In this document: piece after piece, positions 34,777-46,770 of the stretch | Numbering within the stretch: the stretch's first letter is position 1 | Layout: every line of letters begins with the position of its first letter | DNA from: Cunninghamia lanceolata | Lineage: Eukaryota; Streptophyta; Pinopsida; Cupressales; Cupressaceae | Length of the DNA stretch: 64,000 nt | Direction of reading: 5' to 3' | Assembly: GCA_027924645.1 (NCBI GenBank) | Contig: BSBN01000187.1 | Coordinates: forward strand, 18,928,001-18,992,000 | Notes under the pieces: generated by a model | The model's database searches: none | What the model was told of the DNA's origin: nothing | The model's input: only the letters and a program-made list of their open reading frames with translations | Translations under genes and position numbers: made by a program

Positions 34777-35988
34777 GATATGAGGATAATTGTTATGCAA
34801 GAGGGTTAATGCCTTGCCTGGTTTATGTAACATCGTTGTCATGATGGTGTTTTCTATGTTTGTTGAGTGGGGTTTTCTAGTTGCAGGTAGAGGAGTGGCT
34901 CTCAATGGGGGTCGGAGCCCAAAGTGGTGTCCAGGACAACCCATGTGGGAGTTTGTTAATTCAGTGATAACCTAATTAATGAATTAGGGGGTAGGGTAGC
35001 TAATCACACTAAACAAGATAAGTGGATGCCTCACTCATGACTCAAGTGCTCATTTAGGCTTGAGATGAGATGAGAAGGCCTGGAATGGCAAGATCAACTA
35101 CCTTGTCATCATGAAAGGTATGTTTATTCTGCATGAGCGTTGTATGGGGGCCGGGAGTCGGGAGAGGCTGCCAGGACAACCCAAGATGGGGGCCAGGGCC
35201 TAGGAAGGCTTACCAGGACAACCCATGACAAGCCATGTGATGACACTCCTCCCTACTGCAGCCTAGCATTCCCTAGTTGTACTCTCCCCATTCGTTATGT
35301 GTTGCCTCTGGAAGTTGTGTTGTGTAGTTATGTTATTTGTCATGTGTTGTATTGGAGTTTGGTCATCCTTTGTTCATGTTAGTCTTTGTCTACCTGACTG
35401 TTATTATTTGGAACCTCATGTTAACTCCCAGCTCGGGGGGTGGACCTCAGGGTTCCACATGGTCGAGTGGAAGAGCTTTTATCCATTGGTTTTCCCTTGC
35501 CGTTGCTCGTGTGCAAGGAGGATATATCTTGTGTATTAGACATCAGATCTTGTACCTATTTGTGAAGACAGTTATTATTCTCATATACTGGCCTATGTAT
35601 CCGTTGATTCATAATGTATGTATTCAGACTTATTCAGAAGGTGATAATGTAACAATGTAATGTTGTACTCATATGTGAGGAGAAATTGTAACTGTGTACT
35701 AGATCCTAATGATTACTTATCGTATGTTATGATATGGAGGTGTAAATGTTTATTGATTTAATGCAATAGTTGTAGAATGATCTATTAATGTTAGTTAATG
35801 ATGTATGTTAGATTATGTTATTTGATTTGTCAAGTAATGCTACCATGATATCTTAGAGGACAAGTCATTAGTTCAAATGGTGTGTTAATATTACTTTGTT
35901 ATCTTATTCATTTTTAAAAAAAAAATTTCTCTGTTTTTCATAGCATAGATGTGTTGTTCTCTAAGGTGTTCATGGCGGGGCGTTACAT
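34777..35988. repeat. Possible LTR-derived sequence with repeated CCAGGACAACCCA
   Basis: The 13-mer CCAGGACAACCCA (or a close variant) occurs at about 34,931, 35,171 and 35,212, each after a G-rich stretch (GGGGGTCGG, GGGGCCGGGA, GGGGGCCAGG). GGTTAATGCCTTGC occurs at 34,724 and 34,804. The block ends in GGCGGGGCGTTACA at 35,975-35,988, typical of the end of many plant Ty3/gypsy LTRs. A matching LTR start or second LTR was not found. No gene is supported in the overlapping short frames. Confidence 0.4.
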
Positions 35989-37080
35989 TAAAAAAAATCT
36001 AAAGTATGCCAAGAGATATCCTTCTGCACTTTTTTTTTTATCAATTTACCACATAGGTGGAATAGACGCCTCGAGAAGGATATCTCTCATAAATATAGGT
36101 ATGCTAGTAGTTAAACCAATCAGAGTTTGATTACGCCGAGAGGCGTTATACAATCACAGCAAGGAGGGGATGAGAGCACTCATTTTTTTCTGCCTAAATT
36201 TATAAGAAAAAAAAATTAAAATACCAAAAAATAAATAAATAAAAAAACTTCACAAAAACTATGGAATCAAAAAAGAAATTGGAAAAAAAAAAATTTTAAA
36301 AAAAAAAAATTAGAAACTATTGGAACAAGAAAAAGAAATGACGAAAGAACCAAAATAAAAATTAGAAAAATTAAAAAATAAAAACCAAAAAAAATTAGAA
36401 GAGAAAATCAAAGAAACTATAGAATTTACAAATTGAAGAAATCCTATATAAAGGGAGGTGCAACATACTTCAAACGATCGAAAACATTTCTCTATCGAAA
36501 ACATACATCTCTTGCTCTGCATTGTTTTGGTCACAATTTTGGTGTTTTCATTGTTTACATTGTCTTTACTATTGAATAGTAAGTACGTTAACACATTTAT
36601 GAAAACTAGCTTGCTGTAACAAATATTGTGAATTTGATTCTCTTCTTTATCTTCAGCCATTTGGGTTGTCAAGATTATTTTATTTTCTTTTGAACGCCCA
36701 TTTCATCTTTTTACACTGTAACATGTTTTAAAATGTGTGAAGCTTTCAGTGGGCTTTTATTGTGTTTCAGTTTTTGAGTTGGTGTAGCTGGTCTGCACTC
36801 TTTTTTTTCCACTGAAATAAATTCCTCTGATTCTGCTTATGTTGAAATAAATTCCTCTGATTCTGCTTATGTTGAGAGGCATGGAGAAAATTACAAAAAC
36901 TAAGAAAACGTAAAAAACAGGAAAATAAAAATAAAAGCCAAAAAATAAATTAGAAATGGTTTAAGGAAAAGAAGGTAGAGAAAATCAGATAAGCTATGGA
37001 AAACACAAAAAACACTGACAAAGAAAAGATATCTCTAACCATACTATAGATATATTTTTTAAAATATAAATATAATAGTA
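35989..37080. repeat. Further copies of the ACGCCGAG repeat family
   Basis: ACGCCGAGAGGCGTTATACA at 36,133 is followed by GGGGATGAGAGCACTCATTT and an A-rich body, the inverted form of the 24-25 kb units. The far end carries GATATCTCT and the TTTTAAAATATAAATATA flank near 37,030-37,075. A second, shorter copy edge is at 35,999-36,030. The body is interrupted by about 450 bp of unrelated sequence (36,420-36,880), which includes a perfect 30-bp tandem duplication (TTGAAATAAATTCCTCTGAT and onward) at about 36,812-36,873. Confidence 0.55.
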
Positions 37081-39090
37081 TAACTAAACTTGTTTTGTTG
37101 AAAGTTCAATCCATGTATTAAGAAAAACAAAGCTCATGAGAGGTGATACTCAGTAGTAGAGAATTACCCATGCGTTCTGTAACAAAATAAATACACTCCT
37201 AAATTAAAATCGAATTATTTTCATCCATCCTTATTTTTAATCATTCTACTATATTTTTAATAATCTACACCCGTTAGGGAATTTGAGGTTCCATAGCTCA
37301 TAATCCTGAAAATAGATTACTAGACAAAACTGTGATTTGGAAAGTTGTTATTATTGTCATTATTTTGCTTTGTAATCATAGGTATAATTTTGATATGCTC
37401 CTGCATCAATAAACAAAGGGAAGAACCATCATATAGGAAGTCACATTGCAAAGGAATTTAGATAAAATGCTTCTGAGCTTCTCAAAAACTTCACTCATAC
37501 TACTTTCTGCGACCCTCATGATTCAGTGCACATACTTGCTTAAATAAAGCTCAGTGGTCTATGTCATTCACACCAACTTTTCTCAATGTTGGTATTGTAG
37601 TTACAATCTCAATTACTTCGGCTTTAATTTCATGTGAAAACTCTTAATGGGTCAGTGTTTATACACATATTAAACACAGAATGCATTGTGTAATCCTCAG
37701 GAATAAAATGAGTATCCACAAAATTATCAAAGTACTGAATCACAAAAAATAGAGCCATTATGCTGCAGGATATTATGTGCTTTTAATTTAATTAAGGTAT
37801 TGTAACCTAGCAATGTTTAAGTAGAGCAATCCTTGCTTGCCTCTTATCTTAATTGGGTCTTGCAAGACATCCTTGGTTGCTGCAATGTAACAGACCTGTT
37901 CTATGGAAGTTCTGCCAAGTACTCGTTGTAGAGTTAGTGTAATGCTATAATGGCTAGAACAATGTCTGATTGCCTATAGATAAGTATGGCATCAAAGAAA
38001 ACTAGGATGTCACTTTTAAGATGTGTAATAATTTATACCCTTTATCTCGGAGAGTTGGTAGTGACTTTGGTGAGTTAAGAATGCTATCTTCTCTTGGTCT
38101 TGCAGTCCAATAGGTAAATGGTGGTATCTGGTTAGAGATCAATTTGATATGAACTTTGCACTCTGCAATTCATCCACATAACATTCAGTTATGGGCATTT
38201 TATTTGGCTTTTAATGGTGGTTTGGATGTGTGCTCTCTAATCAATTAGGTGATATGATCCATATTTTTTAATAGCTAGGGTTTTCCTTGTAATGATAATC
38301 CCTGCTGTTAAGTATTATTCCAGAAGCTTCTGGATTTTGTCTCCTGATAGTGACCACATATTTGGATTTGGATGTATTGTAGGACCTTCAATTCTATCAA
38401 GTTGAACATCATGTTCAATTTTCCCTTTAGCCTGGGAGTTCCCTTGTTAGTTCTTGGAAGAACACTTAAAGTTTATATTTCTGGAGCAGGGTTAAGATGC
38501 CTAGGATTTTTGTTCAGCGGTTAAGTTTTGTTTCTGTACAGTACATTGTGTCTTAGGCAGGCATGCCCTAATCCACTTTTCATCTGAAATTTTTTTGTTA
38601 CCTAAAAAATTTGAAAGTCACACTTCCAAAACTTGTACTTGTTCAGGAAACCGTTCATGTTAAGCTGTTACAGGTGGCAAGTCACTTAACCTTTCTCTCT
38701 CCCATTTCTAGGAGCTCCCATCTTCTGTTAAGTCTGCAGTTTGAGAGATTGATTTACTTCTTCATAAACATTACTTGTCTTGTAGAAATAAAAAGGATTA
38801 CAATAGCTTCGTTTTCACTCCCCCTAGATATCCGATTTCAACATTTTGAACTGGAGTCCAGCTTGACCAAGTATTGAACATCTTTATCAAAATTACAAAC
38901 TCGCACTCTCAATTTGTTTGTTGACTGGTTTTGAGCAGACTATAATGACTGCTAGAGCTATGTAAGATATTTCCTTTCGGTTTATTGTGGGATTTAAATA
39001 TTTGTTATGTTCTCATCATTAATTTTTCCACTCTTATCCTTTCAGAGATACTGTTAATCTACTTCGCAAGGCACAAGTTTTACTGCCATC
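37081..39090. other. Upstream region and 5' UTR of the TFIIF alpha gene
   Basis: No transposon ends are recognised. The last bases before the start codon form a short exon: TTATCCTTTCAG at 39,035-39,046 is a good acceptor, and the leader continues to CCATCATG, so the 5' UTR probably contains an intron. The transcription start and first noncoding exon could not be located; the 88-codon frame at 38,611 has no family motif and is not called. Confidence 0.45.
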
Positions 39091-42000
39091 ATGTCTGGAG
39101 ACCTTGTGCTTAAATCGTTATGCGAGAGATGTAAGGCAAAATCAAACTTATATGGAAGTAACTGCAAGCATATGACAATATGCCTGCCTTGTGGAAAACA
39201 TATGGCAGAAACAAAAGCAGTTTGCTCTACTTGCAGAAGCCCTGTTACAAGTTTAATTCGTGTAAGTTGCATATTATTTCAGACACATTTCCTGCAGGAA
39301 AATGTTTCAACATAAACATATAATTCACTTTTAAGTTTGTTGAGCAGTTTATTTTATGCTGGTGGTACTTGTCACCCATGCCATTGCTTCTTTTTTATAT
39401 GCTTTGAAGATAAACTTTTACTGTAGGAATTGAAAATAGGTGTTGTAAACTGTTTATTCACTCGGTATAAAATTCATGTGAATTTTGTGCAGGAGTATAA
39501 TGTCCGAGCAAGTAACATTAAAAATAAACGTTTTTCTATTGGAACCTTTAAAGATGGTTTACCAGATTTGTTTAAGAAGAAGGGTTCTGCTGCAAAGTGG
39601 TTTATGCATAAGGAAGGTCTGAAGGGTCCCCAGCTAACAGATGCTATGCGGGTATTACTTCTGACCTTGATACAAAACAGAATAAAGCATTGATGAAATC
39701 TTGAATTTATGAGATATGTTTATCCCTTAAGCATTTTTAAATATCAAAAGAATCTTTTTTAGTTTCATGTGATATGGGTAAATGCCTCTGAAATTTGAGT
39801 TTTATTTTGCATTGTGTCCTATTCAGCCATATACTTATACACTATCTTTGGTCAGGACAAATACAAAAATAAGCCATGGATAATAGAAGATGAGTCTGGT
39901 AAGCAAAAGTATCAAGGGAAACTTGAGAATTCACAGCAGGGGACTTGCTACATATTGGTGATCCATGAAAGGGAGTTTCTTGCTATTCCTGTTGATGAAT
40001 GGTACAAGCTAATTCTTTTGTCTCTTCATATTGAACATCTATCTGTCCGTTTAAAGTTGAATATTTTTAAAAATATTCAAGTAGCTAACTAGTTGTAGGT
40101 TGTCTACCTCTTATTTTAATTTTTAGTAGATGGAACTAATTGCTGTTGTAAATTTAACATGGATACAAATTTGGTTCCATCATCCTTTGGAAAGTCCAAA
40201 TCTGTCCTGCATAGCTTGTATGTTAATTGTTGGAATAAAATCTCTGGCAGGTATAGTTTTAGTAAAGTGGCTAAATATAAACAGCTCTCTTTGGAGGAAG
40301 CAGAGGAGAAAATGAAAAACCGAAGGAGAGCTGCTGAAGGATTTTCTAGATGGATGATGAAAATAGCAAACAGTGGAGCTAAAGGTGGCAAACTAGAGAA
40401 TCTTGAAGGTGGTGCTGGAAGTGGGCGCAAAAAGGGCGGTGATGAAACCATTGACATTGTTCCTTCTGAAAGAGGAGAGGAGGATGAGGATGAAGAGGAG
40501 AGAAAAAGTAGGCTTGGCCTAAACAAAAGAGTTGGTGATGACAATGAGGAAGAGGTCAGAGAAGGTGGCTTTGATGCAGATGATGATGATGATGACATAG
40601 GAAAAGGCAAGTCCTTATCTACTTGTCTTTATAAAGTGTGGAGGTTAATATTTGAGATGAAGTATAGCTTTAGCTAATCCTTATCTTTTGTCTTTACACT
40701 CTTTAAATGGAATGTACATGTAACTAGAAATTGTTTTATCAATGCTTTGACGCATTGGCAAGGCTTGATTTACCCTGAGCTCCGTTTGAGAGTAAAAACA
40801 ATAGAGATAACAAATTTGAACATTATATTAGATAAAATGTAAATTTCCCTTTCTTCCACACAGGGTTTCATATGCCTATGAGGCATGCTAGCAGGGTGTG
40901 ACCAAAAAACTTACCTTACTGATGGGAAATTAAATGTTATGACCAAAAGAAGGATTAAATCTATTTATTGAAATTAAGGGTATGGGTGGCTTCCTTGAAT
41001 TATTTACCTGTACGTGTAGCTTTAGTCATGTAAAGGACAGAACTGTCTCCTACTTCTCTTGCAAACTATTGCTTCTGATCTTGTTGAACGTCTCCTAGTT
41101 CTATAGTTGATGGCTTTAACTTCTCAAATCTCACGCATTTGTTGATTTATGCTGAAAAATCTTGGGCTCGGACTTCAATCTATAATTTATTTGATATTGC
41201 TTACCTTATTCTTCAGGTGATGATTGGGAGCATGAAGAAATATTTACAGATGATGATGAAGCAGTTGGAAGTGATGCTGAAGATGAAGATGAATCAAATT
41301 CTGAAGTTCCAGTTCCACCAGGAATTAAGCAGGTTTAGTTGTATCCAGAACTATATTTTCTTTAGGATGTCTTGGATTCTGCTTACATAGTTAGAGTTTA
41401 GACGGATTTGGCTGAATTTGCCTGTCTGAAATTATTTTTCCATGATTACATATTTTTGAAAAATTCTGTATTGGATTTTCATTTATGTTTATCAACAAAA
41501 GTTTGTTCTTATGAACTGGAAGCATAGATTGTTGAATTCTTTAATCACTTTGATATGTTAGTCTTGAATGACCAAAAAACGTGATCAATGGACTGCACAG
41601 AGGCCTAGTTAAATAAAATAAATAAAAGTTAGCAGCAAAGGTAGGTCAACAACTAGAGAACAAAGAATGCTTTAGCTCATCATCCCTTGACAAAGAGAAA
41701 TAAGATGGATGAAACCATAGGAATGATGAAGCTGTTGAATATCTCGTACTTCTGACACAAACAATGTACCCTTTTTAAAAAAGGCTTCAGCTTGGATTGC
41801 ATTGTTAGTTTTCATTGTTAGCTTCCCTTCTTCCTTTAGCTGCCCTTCTTCCTTTAGATGTATTCACTTGGTGCTTCTGGAGTTCTGCTTGATTTTTGCT
41901 AGAGTTATTAGGAAGGGGTGAGAGGCATTGAGGATTTCAACCAGGCACTCTAGAAGCACCAATGTACTGCAATTAAAGAAAGCCAGCTTGTACTAGCAGT

Positions 42001-45000
42001 GAATACTAATAATGAATTCCAATCTGGACGAATTGTCCATAGAAAGGTGCATTGTAGTTGTAGTAGTAAGATGGTTCACGAGCCCCCGCTTGATGTTTTA
42101 TAGATCAGTATTAGGAGCGACATTGAGTATTGATAGATATTAAGGTGAAATAGAGCGTAAAATCGGCCCAAAAGGGTATCTGAATTTTTCTGCCATGAAA
42201 GAAATCATATTATTGATTATGACCCAGCATTCTTTGGGAATTCTGGCTTGTTTTGGAATTATGGAAGAATGGAAAACCCTATCTCTACCCAAGTTATTTC
42301 CTTTCACTAGAAGTTTAGAGCCTTTGGACTAGGTTACAAACCACAAACCTACTCAAATACCCTATTTTTTTGTTATCCTTTTGAAACTGAAGGCAGACTA
42401 AATTAGAGTTAGTGCAGCCTTGCCTTTAAAATGTTCCATGTCCGCAAAATCATGACAGTAACAATTGAACCTTAAGTTATAGGTGATCTCTGTCCAAGAA
42501 GTAGCTTCCAAGTGCCGATGGTTTACTTTCTCTCTAGACCAAGATACTGGATACTGGCGCAGAAAGAAGTATTCTCTAGAGAGACTTAACTGAGAAAGTG
42601 GGAAAAGAAGACAGGCCTTAACAAAAGTTTTCAAACTCTTTCTACTGGAAAAATAGATGAATACATCCCTCAAGTTGACAATAGTTGGATATTTTGAATT
42701 TGACAAGAGGCTACACCTTGTTGTATTATAGCAGCAGAGCTTGGCCCAAAAGGGGTTACAACATATTTGTGTGTTTCATTGAAGTCAAAAAATCTGGTTA
42801 ATTCAGGACTATCTAGACTCTTTTTTTTGGTAAGGGATAAAAGTAGGGTTTTTGGAAGGGCCCTAACCCTTTTTTACAAAATGGGAAAGATAAAACAATG
42901 AAGCCCAACAAACAACAAGGAGCAACAACAAGGATCATGCAGAACTAAGGCTGCAAAACAGCAGCAGACCATCAGCACCACAAGGAGCTGAAGACCTCAA
43001 ACACAAGGCATACAACTCAAGGACTAAAAGACACCAGCCAAACCAAAATGCTCGAGAGAGCACTGGACAGCCCCATCCGTCAATTCTTTGACACCAATTT
43101 CCTTTGTGGCTGTTCTTCCTTTTTTAATTGCAACTCTAGAATCAAAAGGACATGAAAGCCTCTCTCCCGGCACCACCTTTCTTTTTTCTTTATTAGGGTT
43201 GGGCAACCTCCACAACTCCATCAAAGGGCTGACTTGGGTCTCCTGTACACTCCTACTTTCTTCAATTTCCCTCTCCCTACAAACCTCCTTTGGCATCACA
43301 TCTGGAATAGCCTTACATGCATCGTCAATTCCAGCCGAAGAGGGCTATCTGGACTTCTTATGGTGTATGACTTTAGTCTCTTTGAGGATTAGCTGATAAC
43401 TCTTGCAACCTTCATTGGTTTTTGTTTGTTACAAAATTGTATGTGAAGTGATATTGTTTAGTGCGTTGAGATTATATTTAAGTATTGTGTCATTTACATT
43501 TGGATATTGCAGGATGGAGATGAAAGTAATGAAGAGGAAGGTGAAGATCTAACCATATCTGGAAAAGAGATGAAGAAGTTGTTGGAAAGACAATCCAGGA
43601 TAGATGATGATAATGAGGACAGAGATGTATGCTTTTCCACTTTTCCCGTAAGTGTGTTTTGTACGTTCTTCCTTGCATTTAAGCTTTTAACAATGTTGCA
43701 TTTTATTTTAAACTATTGTATGGAGATGGGTTGTATTAGTTTATCATTTGCTATGAATTTCTGTTTTGTTTCTAAAATATTGTTCAAAAGAAAAGGAAGC
43801 TCTTGCTCTTACTTGAGAATTCAATTTAATGGATGCCCTTTTAGTTTAAATTCTACCTCTCAATTGTGTCTTTGCAAGGGAAATGCCTCACTTTCAATCT
43901 TGCAGTGGTGTCTTTTTGTTTATGTATCTTGAAATGTTTAATGGTCTGATGATCCACATCTGTGTGCTGTAAAAAGGCACTGTACTGACATTACATGCAC
44001 TCTAGGTTTTTCCGAAGTATGTACGTAAGAAAATAGTAGAAGCTGTTAAGATGAAATGATTTAAATACTGTGAACCCCTATTGGCACTCTACAATAAAGC
44101 CAACCAATCTGAAATTCAGCAAATTACCTAAACTGTTGCATAGTCATTATTGGTGTTTGGCCTTGGAATCCTATAGTGGGTTGTCTGTGATTGCTCTCCG
44201 TTCCATGGGTCCTAGAGTGCTCTTTTAACTATGATTTACTTTTCAATCCTTTGAAATCAACTGCAAATATCGAGGGAAAGAATGTACAACAGAAATGTGT
44301 TTCACACAATTGATGAAATTTCCATGTATTTCATTCTGCCTACATTTGCTTGAACACCCCAACCTGAAAATCTGAATTACCTGACATGTGAGAATGGCTT
44401 GTAATTATAGTGCAACTGTGGAACACCAAGAAATTTGTGAGCCACTTTTCCTATGATTACTTGTATGCAAAGCAATGGCTTTCAATCATGTTTTTACTAC
44501 AATCCCACTTGTTATTTTTCATTGATCATTAGTTCTGTTTTTATTAGGACAGGTAGATGAAGAGAACCATCTTTTAGCATTGTTAGCGCAGAAAAAATAT
44601 ATCCCAAAAAAGGAAACTGTCAAAACCACTGCCACAAAAGCTAAGACTCCAGCATCTACTTGTAGCACGCGCATAACAACAATATCTGCTAGAGCAAAAA
44701 GGAAGTCAGACAATGAGGATGTGAAGCCAAGTGAAGCTTCACCTACAAAGAAGCAAAAAATCGGGGTAAGTAATCTTTTACTTTTCAATCCATTGAAATC
44801 AACTGCAAATATCTAGGGAAAGAATGTACAACAGAAATGTATTTCACACAATTGATGAAATTTCCATGTATTTCCTTCGGCCATTCTGCCTACATTTGCT
44901 TGAACAACCCAACCTGAAAATCTGAATTACCTGACATGTGAGTTAAATGGCTTGTAATTATAGTGCAACTGTGGAACACCAAGAAATTTGTGAGCCACTT

Positions 45001-46086
45001 TTCCTATGATTACTTGTATCGGTATGCGAAGCAATGGATTTCAATCATGTTTTTACTATAATCCCACTTGTTATTTTTCATTGATTATTAGTTCTTTTTT
45101 TATTAGGACAGATAGATGAAGAGAACCATCTTTTGCCATTGTTAGCAGAGAAAAAATATATCCCAAAAAAGGAAACTGTCAAAACCACTTCCACAAAAGC
45201 TAAGACTCCAGCATCTACTTGTAGCATGCCAGTAACAACAATATCTGCTAGAGCAAAAAGGAAGTCAGACAATGAGGATGTGAAGCCAAGTGAAGCTTCA
45301 CCTACAAAGAGGGAAAAAACAGGGGTAAGTAATCTTTTTGATGAGATGCACTAGTACCAAATATTCTTAGTTTAGTTCCCTTTGGAACTGTGGTGAGTGT
45401 GACCCCTTTCCACAGATCTTAGCAAGTATGTTTATTTTTGTTGGATTTCTCATTCTGAAGATGTCAATGTTTTGCAATAGGATTTGAAATCCACTAAAAC
45501 AACCAGTGTAAGAGATGAAGTTATTCTGATATCGAAAAGTGTTTCAACCTCAGGGAAGCACTCACTGCCTGCATCTAACAAGGCCACAGTTGCACAATCA
45601 GCGGGGCCAGTGCCAGAGGAGGAATTGCTGAATTTCTTAAGAGAAATGGCTCCAGTAACAACCGAACTTCTTTCAGCTAAATTTAAGCCCAGAATCAAGA
45701 CTCAAGAGGTATGTATTTCAACTCCCATTTGAACTCTTAGATTTATAATGTCCTTATAAGCAGATGACAAATTTCCTTAATTGAAACAATTAAATTATTG
45801 TACCCATTTGAATAAATATGTTTGTTTGAAGGAAAGAACAAACTTTTCTAGTGTTTTCTTCCTATTGATTGTGGAAACTTAAAGTTTTTAATTATGTTGG
45901 TTTCAGTTCCAAAGTTTCAGGCAGAGTGCAAATGGTATGTCTATTCTAGGACAATTAGATTTGGCATTCTTTGATTGTTCCTTCTGTGTGGTACAGGACA
46001 AGTTAGCATTTGCTGAAGTCTTGAAGAAAATTTCTCGCCTTGAGAAAATAAATGGTGCTAACTATTTGGTATTACGAAATATTTGA
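39091..46086 (+). CDS. TFIIF-alpha (RAP74): TFIIF alpha subunit (RAP74), ten coding exons
   Basis: Large subunit of general transcription factor IIF, which binds RNA polymerase II with the beta subunit (RAP30) in the nucleus and acts in initiation and elongation. Exons read from splice signals and frame: 39,091-39,261; 39,493-39,651; 39,856-40,001; 40,251-40,606; 41,217-41,332; 43,513-43,626; 44,553-44,765; 45,112-45,324; 45,481-45,708; 45,997-46,086 (TGA). They join in frame to about 601 residues, against about 540 in Arabidopsis from memory. Residues 1-57 hold the plant-type Cys pairs C11/C14, C31/C34, C45/C48. The dimerisation region includes EYNVRA and NKPWIIEDESG, then FSKVAKYKQLSLEEAEEKMK. 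A long acidic/basic middle follows (DDWEHEEIFTDDDEAVG). The C-terminal winged helix is residues 539-601. The extra length is one duplicated 71-codon exon. Intron 4 uses a GC donor. It appears intact. Confidence 0.93.
40607..41216 (+). other. GC-AG intron in the TFIIF alpha gene
   Basis: The exon ends GGAAAAG and the intron starts GCAAGT, the consensus of GC-AG introns; the acceptor is TTATTCTTCAG. Using the nearby GT at 40,611 would create AAG TGA and stop the frame, whereas the GC donor gives Lys-Gly-Asp-Asp-Trp as in plant relatives. Confidence 0.8.
42821..43341 (-). mobile_element. 5'-truncated LINE fragment in TFIIF alpha intron 5
   Basis: About 520 bp with a T-run (42,821-42,828, poly(A) on minus) at one end and C/A-rich LINE-3'-end-like sequence behind it. 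It is bounded by the similar sequences GGACTATCTAGACTC (42,806-42,820) and GGGCTATCTGGACTTC (42,342+1000 = 43,342-43,356), an imperfect target duplication. The 91-codon minus-strand frame (43,299-43,024) is LINE 3'-region sequence of no known function. It lies in the intron, so it need not disturb the gene. Confidence 0.55.
44237..45330 (+). repeat. 559-bp tandem duplication containing a TFIIF alpha exon
   Basis: Two adjacent units (about 44,237-44,770 and 44,778-45,330) share intron sequence such as ACTTTTCAATCC and GAAATCAACTGCAAATATC, followed by a 213-bp exon with its acceptor and donor. The exon copies start at 44,553 and 45,112, an offset of 559 bp. Both are 71 codons, both start and end at phase 0, and both keep AG and GTAAGT signals. 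The copies differ at a handful of codons. The unit is Lys/Thr/Ser-rich linker, not a folded domain. Confidence 0.9.
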
Positions 46087-46770
46087 AGAATTCAATTTTG
46101 TTGAAATTTGGCTTATCTCTCCCATGTGACATCAGAATGAGCTTGTGATCAGAGCACAATCATGTTTACAACATATATCTCAGATATAATCGAGTACAAT
46201 TGGAACACAATATTATGTAATTATATTCTTGGGTTTAAAAAGGATAAAGGTCTTTAAAAAAATTAAATTATTTTTAAAAATATTTGATTCTTGTATTGAT
46301 GATGGATCAATAAGTGTGACAGAAGCTGCCCTTATAAAAACTTTTTTATGCAGTTTTTATTCAAAGCTTCTATTCTTTCTTATTTGTAGAGTTTGGGGAA
46401 ATACTAATGGGAACAAGAACCAGAGCTACAGATATTCAGTCTCTTGCTAATGTTATATTTTGTTTCAGTGATCACTTCTTTAATTCAGTGGGGTTTTAAA
46501 GTTGTGAACAACTTTTTCATGTTTAATGGCCAACAGTGTACGGTGAAAAACAATCCATTGCTTTTAAAAAAAAGATGATGTAGAGATCTGAGATCCAGGT
46601 GTGAAAAAGGATACTGTTGGTTAAGACAACATACACAAATTATTTTCTTCCAATCATTAACCCAAAAAAATGCCAGTAGAAACATCATCCATCATTGGAT
46701 TTATTTGCACCTCATAGTTTAGTTGTGCAACTGCATGGTTAAAAATTCCAAACTAGGAACTGCTAAGCAA
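46087..46770. other. 3' flank of the TFIIF alpha gene
   Basis: AT-rich 3' UTR/flank with no second gene. A 73-codon plus-strand frame at 46,229 has no motif. The sequence ends where the T-run at 46,771 marks the 3' end of the minus-strand LINE, about 690 bp from the TFIIF stop codon. Confidence 0.5.

Noticed and set aside
39054..39272. 72-codon minus-strand frame
   Set aside because: Shadow of TFIIF alpha exon 1, whose plus-strand reading has the family Cys pairs and splice donor.
40116..40610. 164-codon Ser/Leu-rich antisense frame
   Set aside because: Shadow of the acidic TFIIF alpha exon on the other strand.
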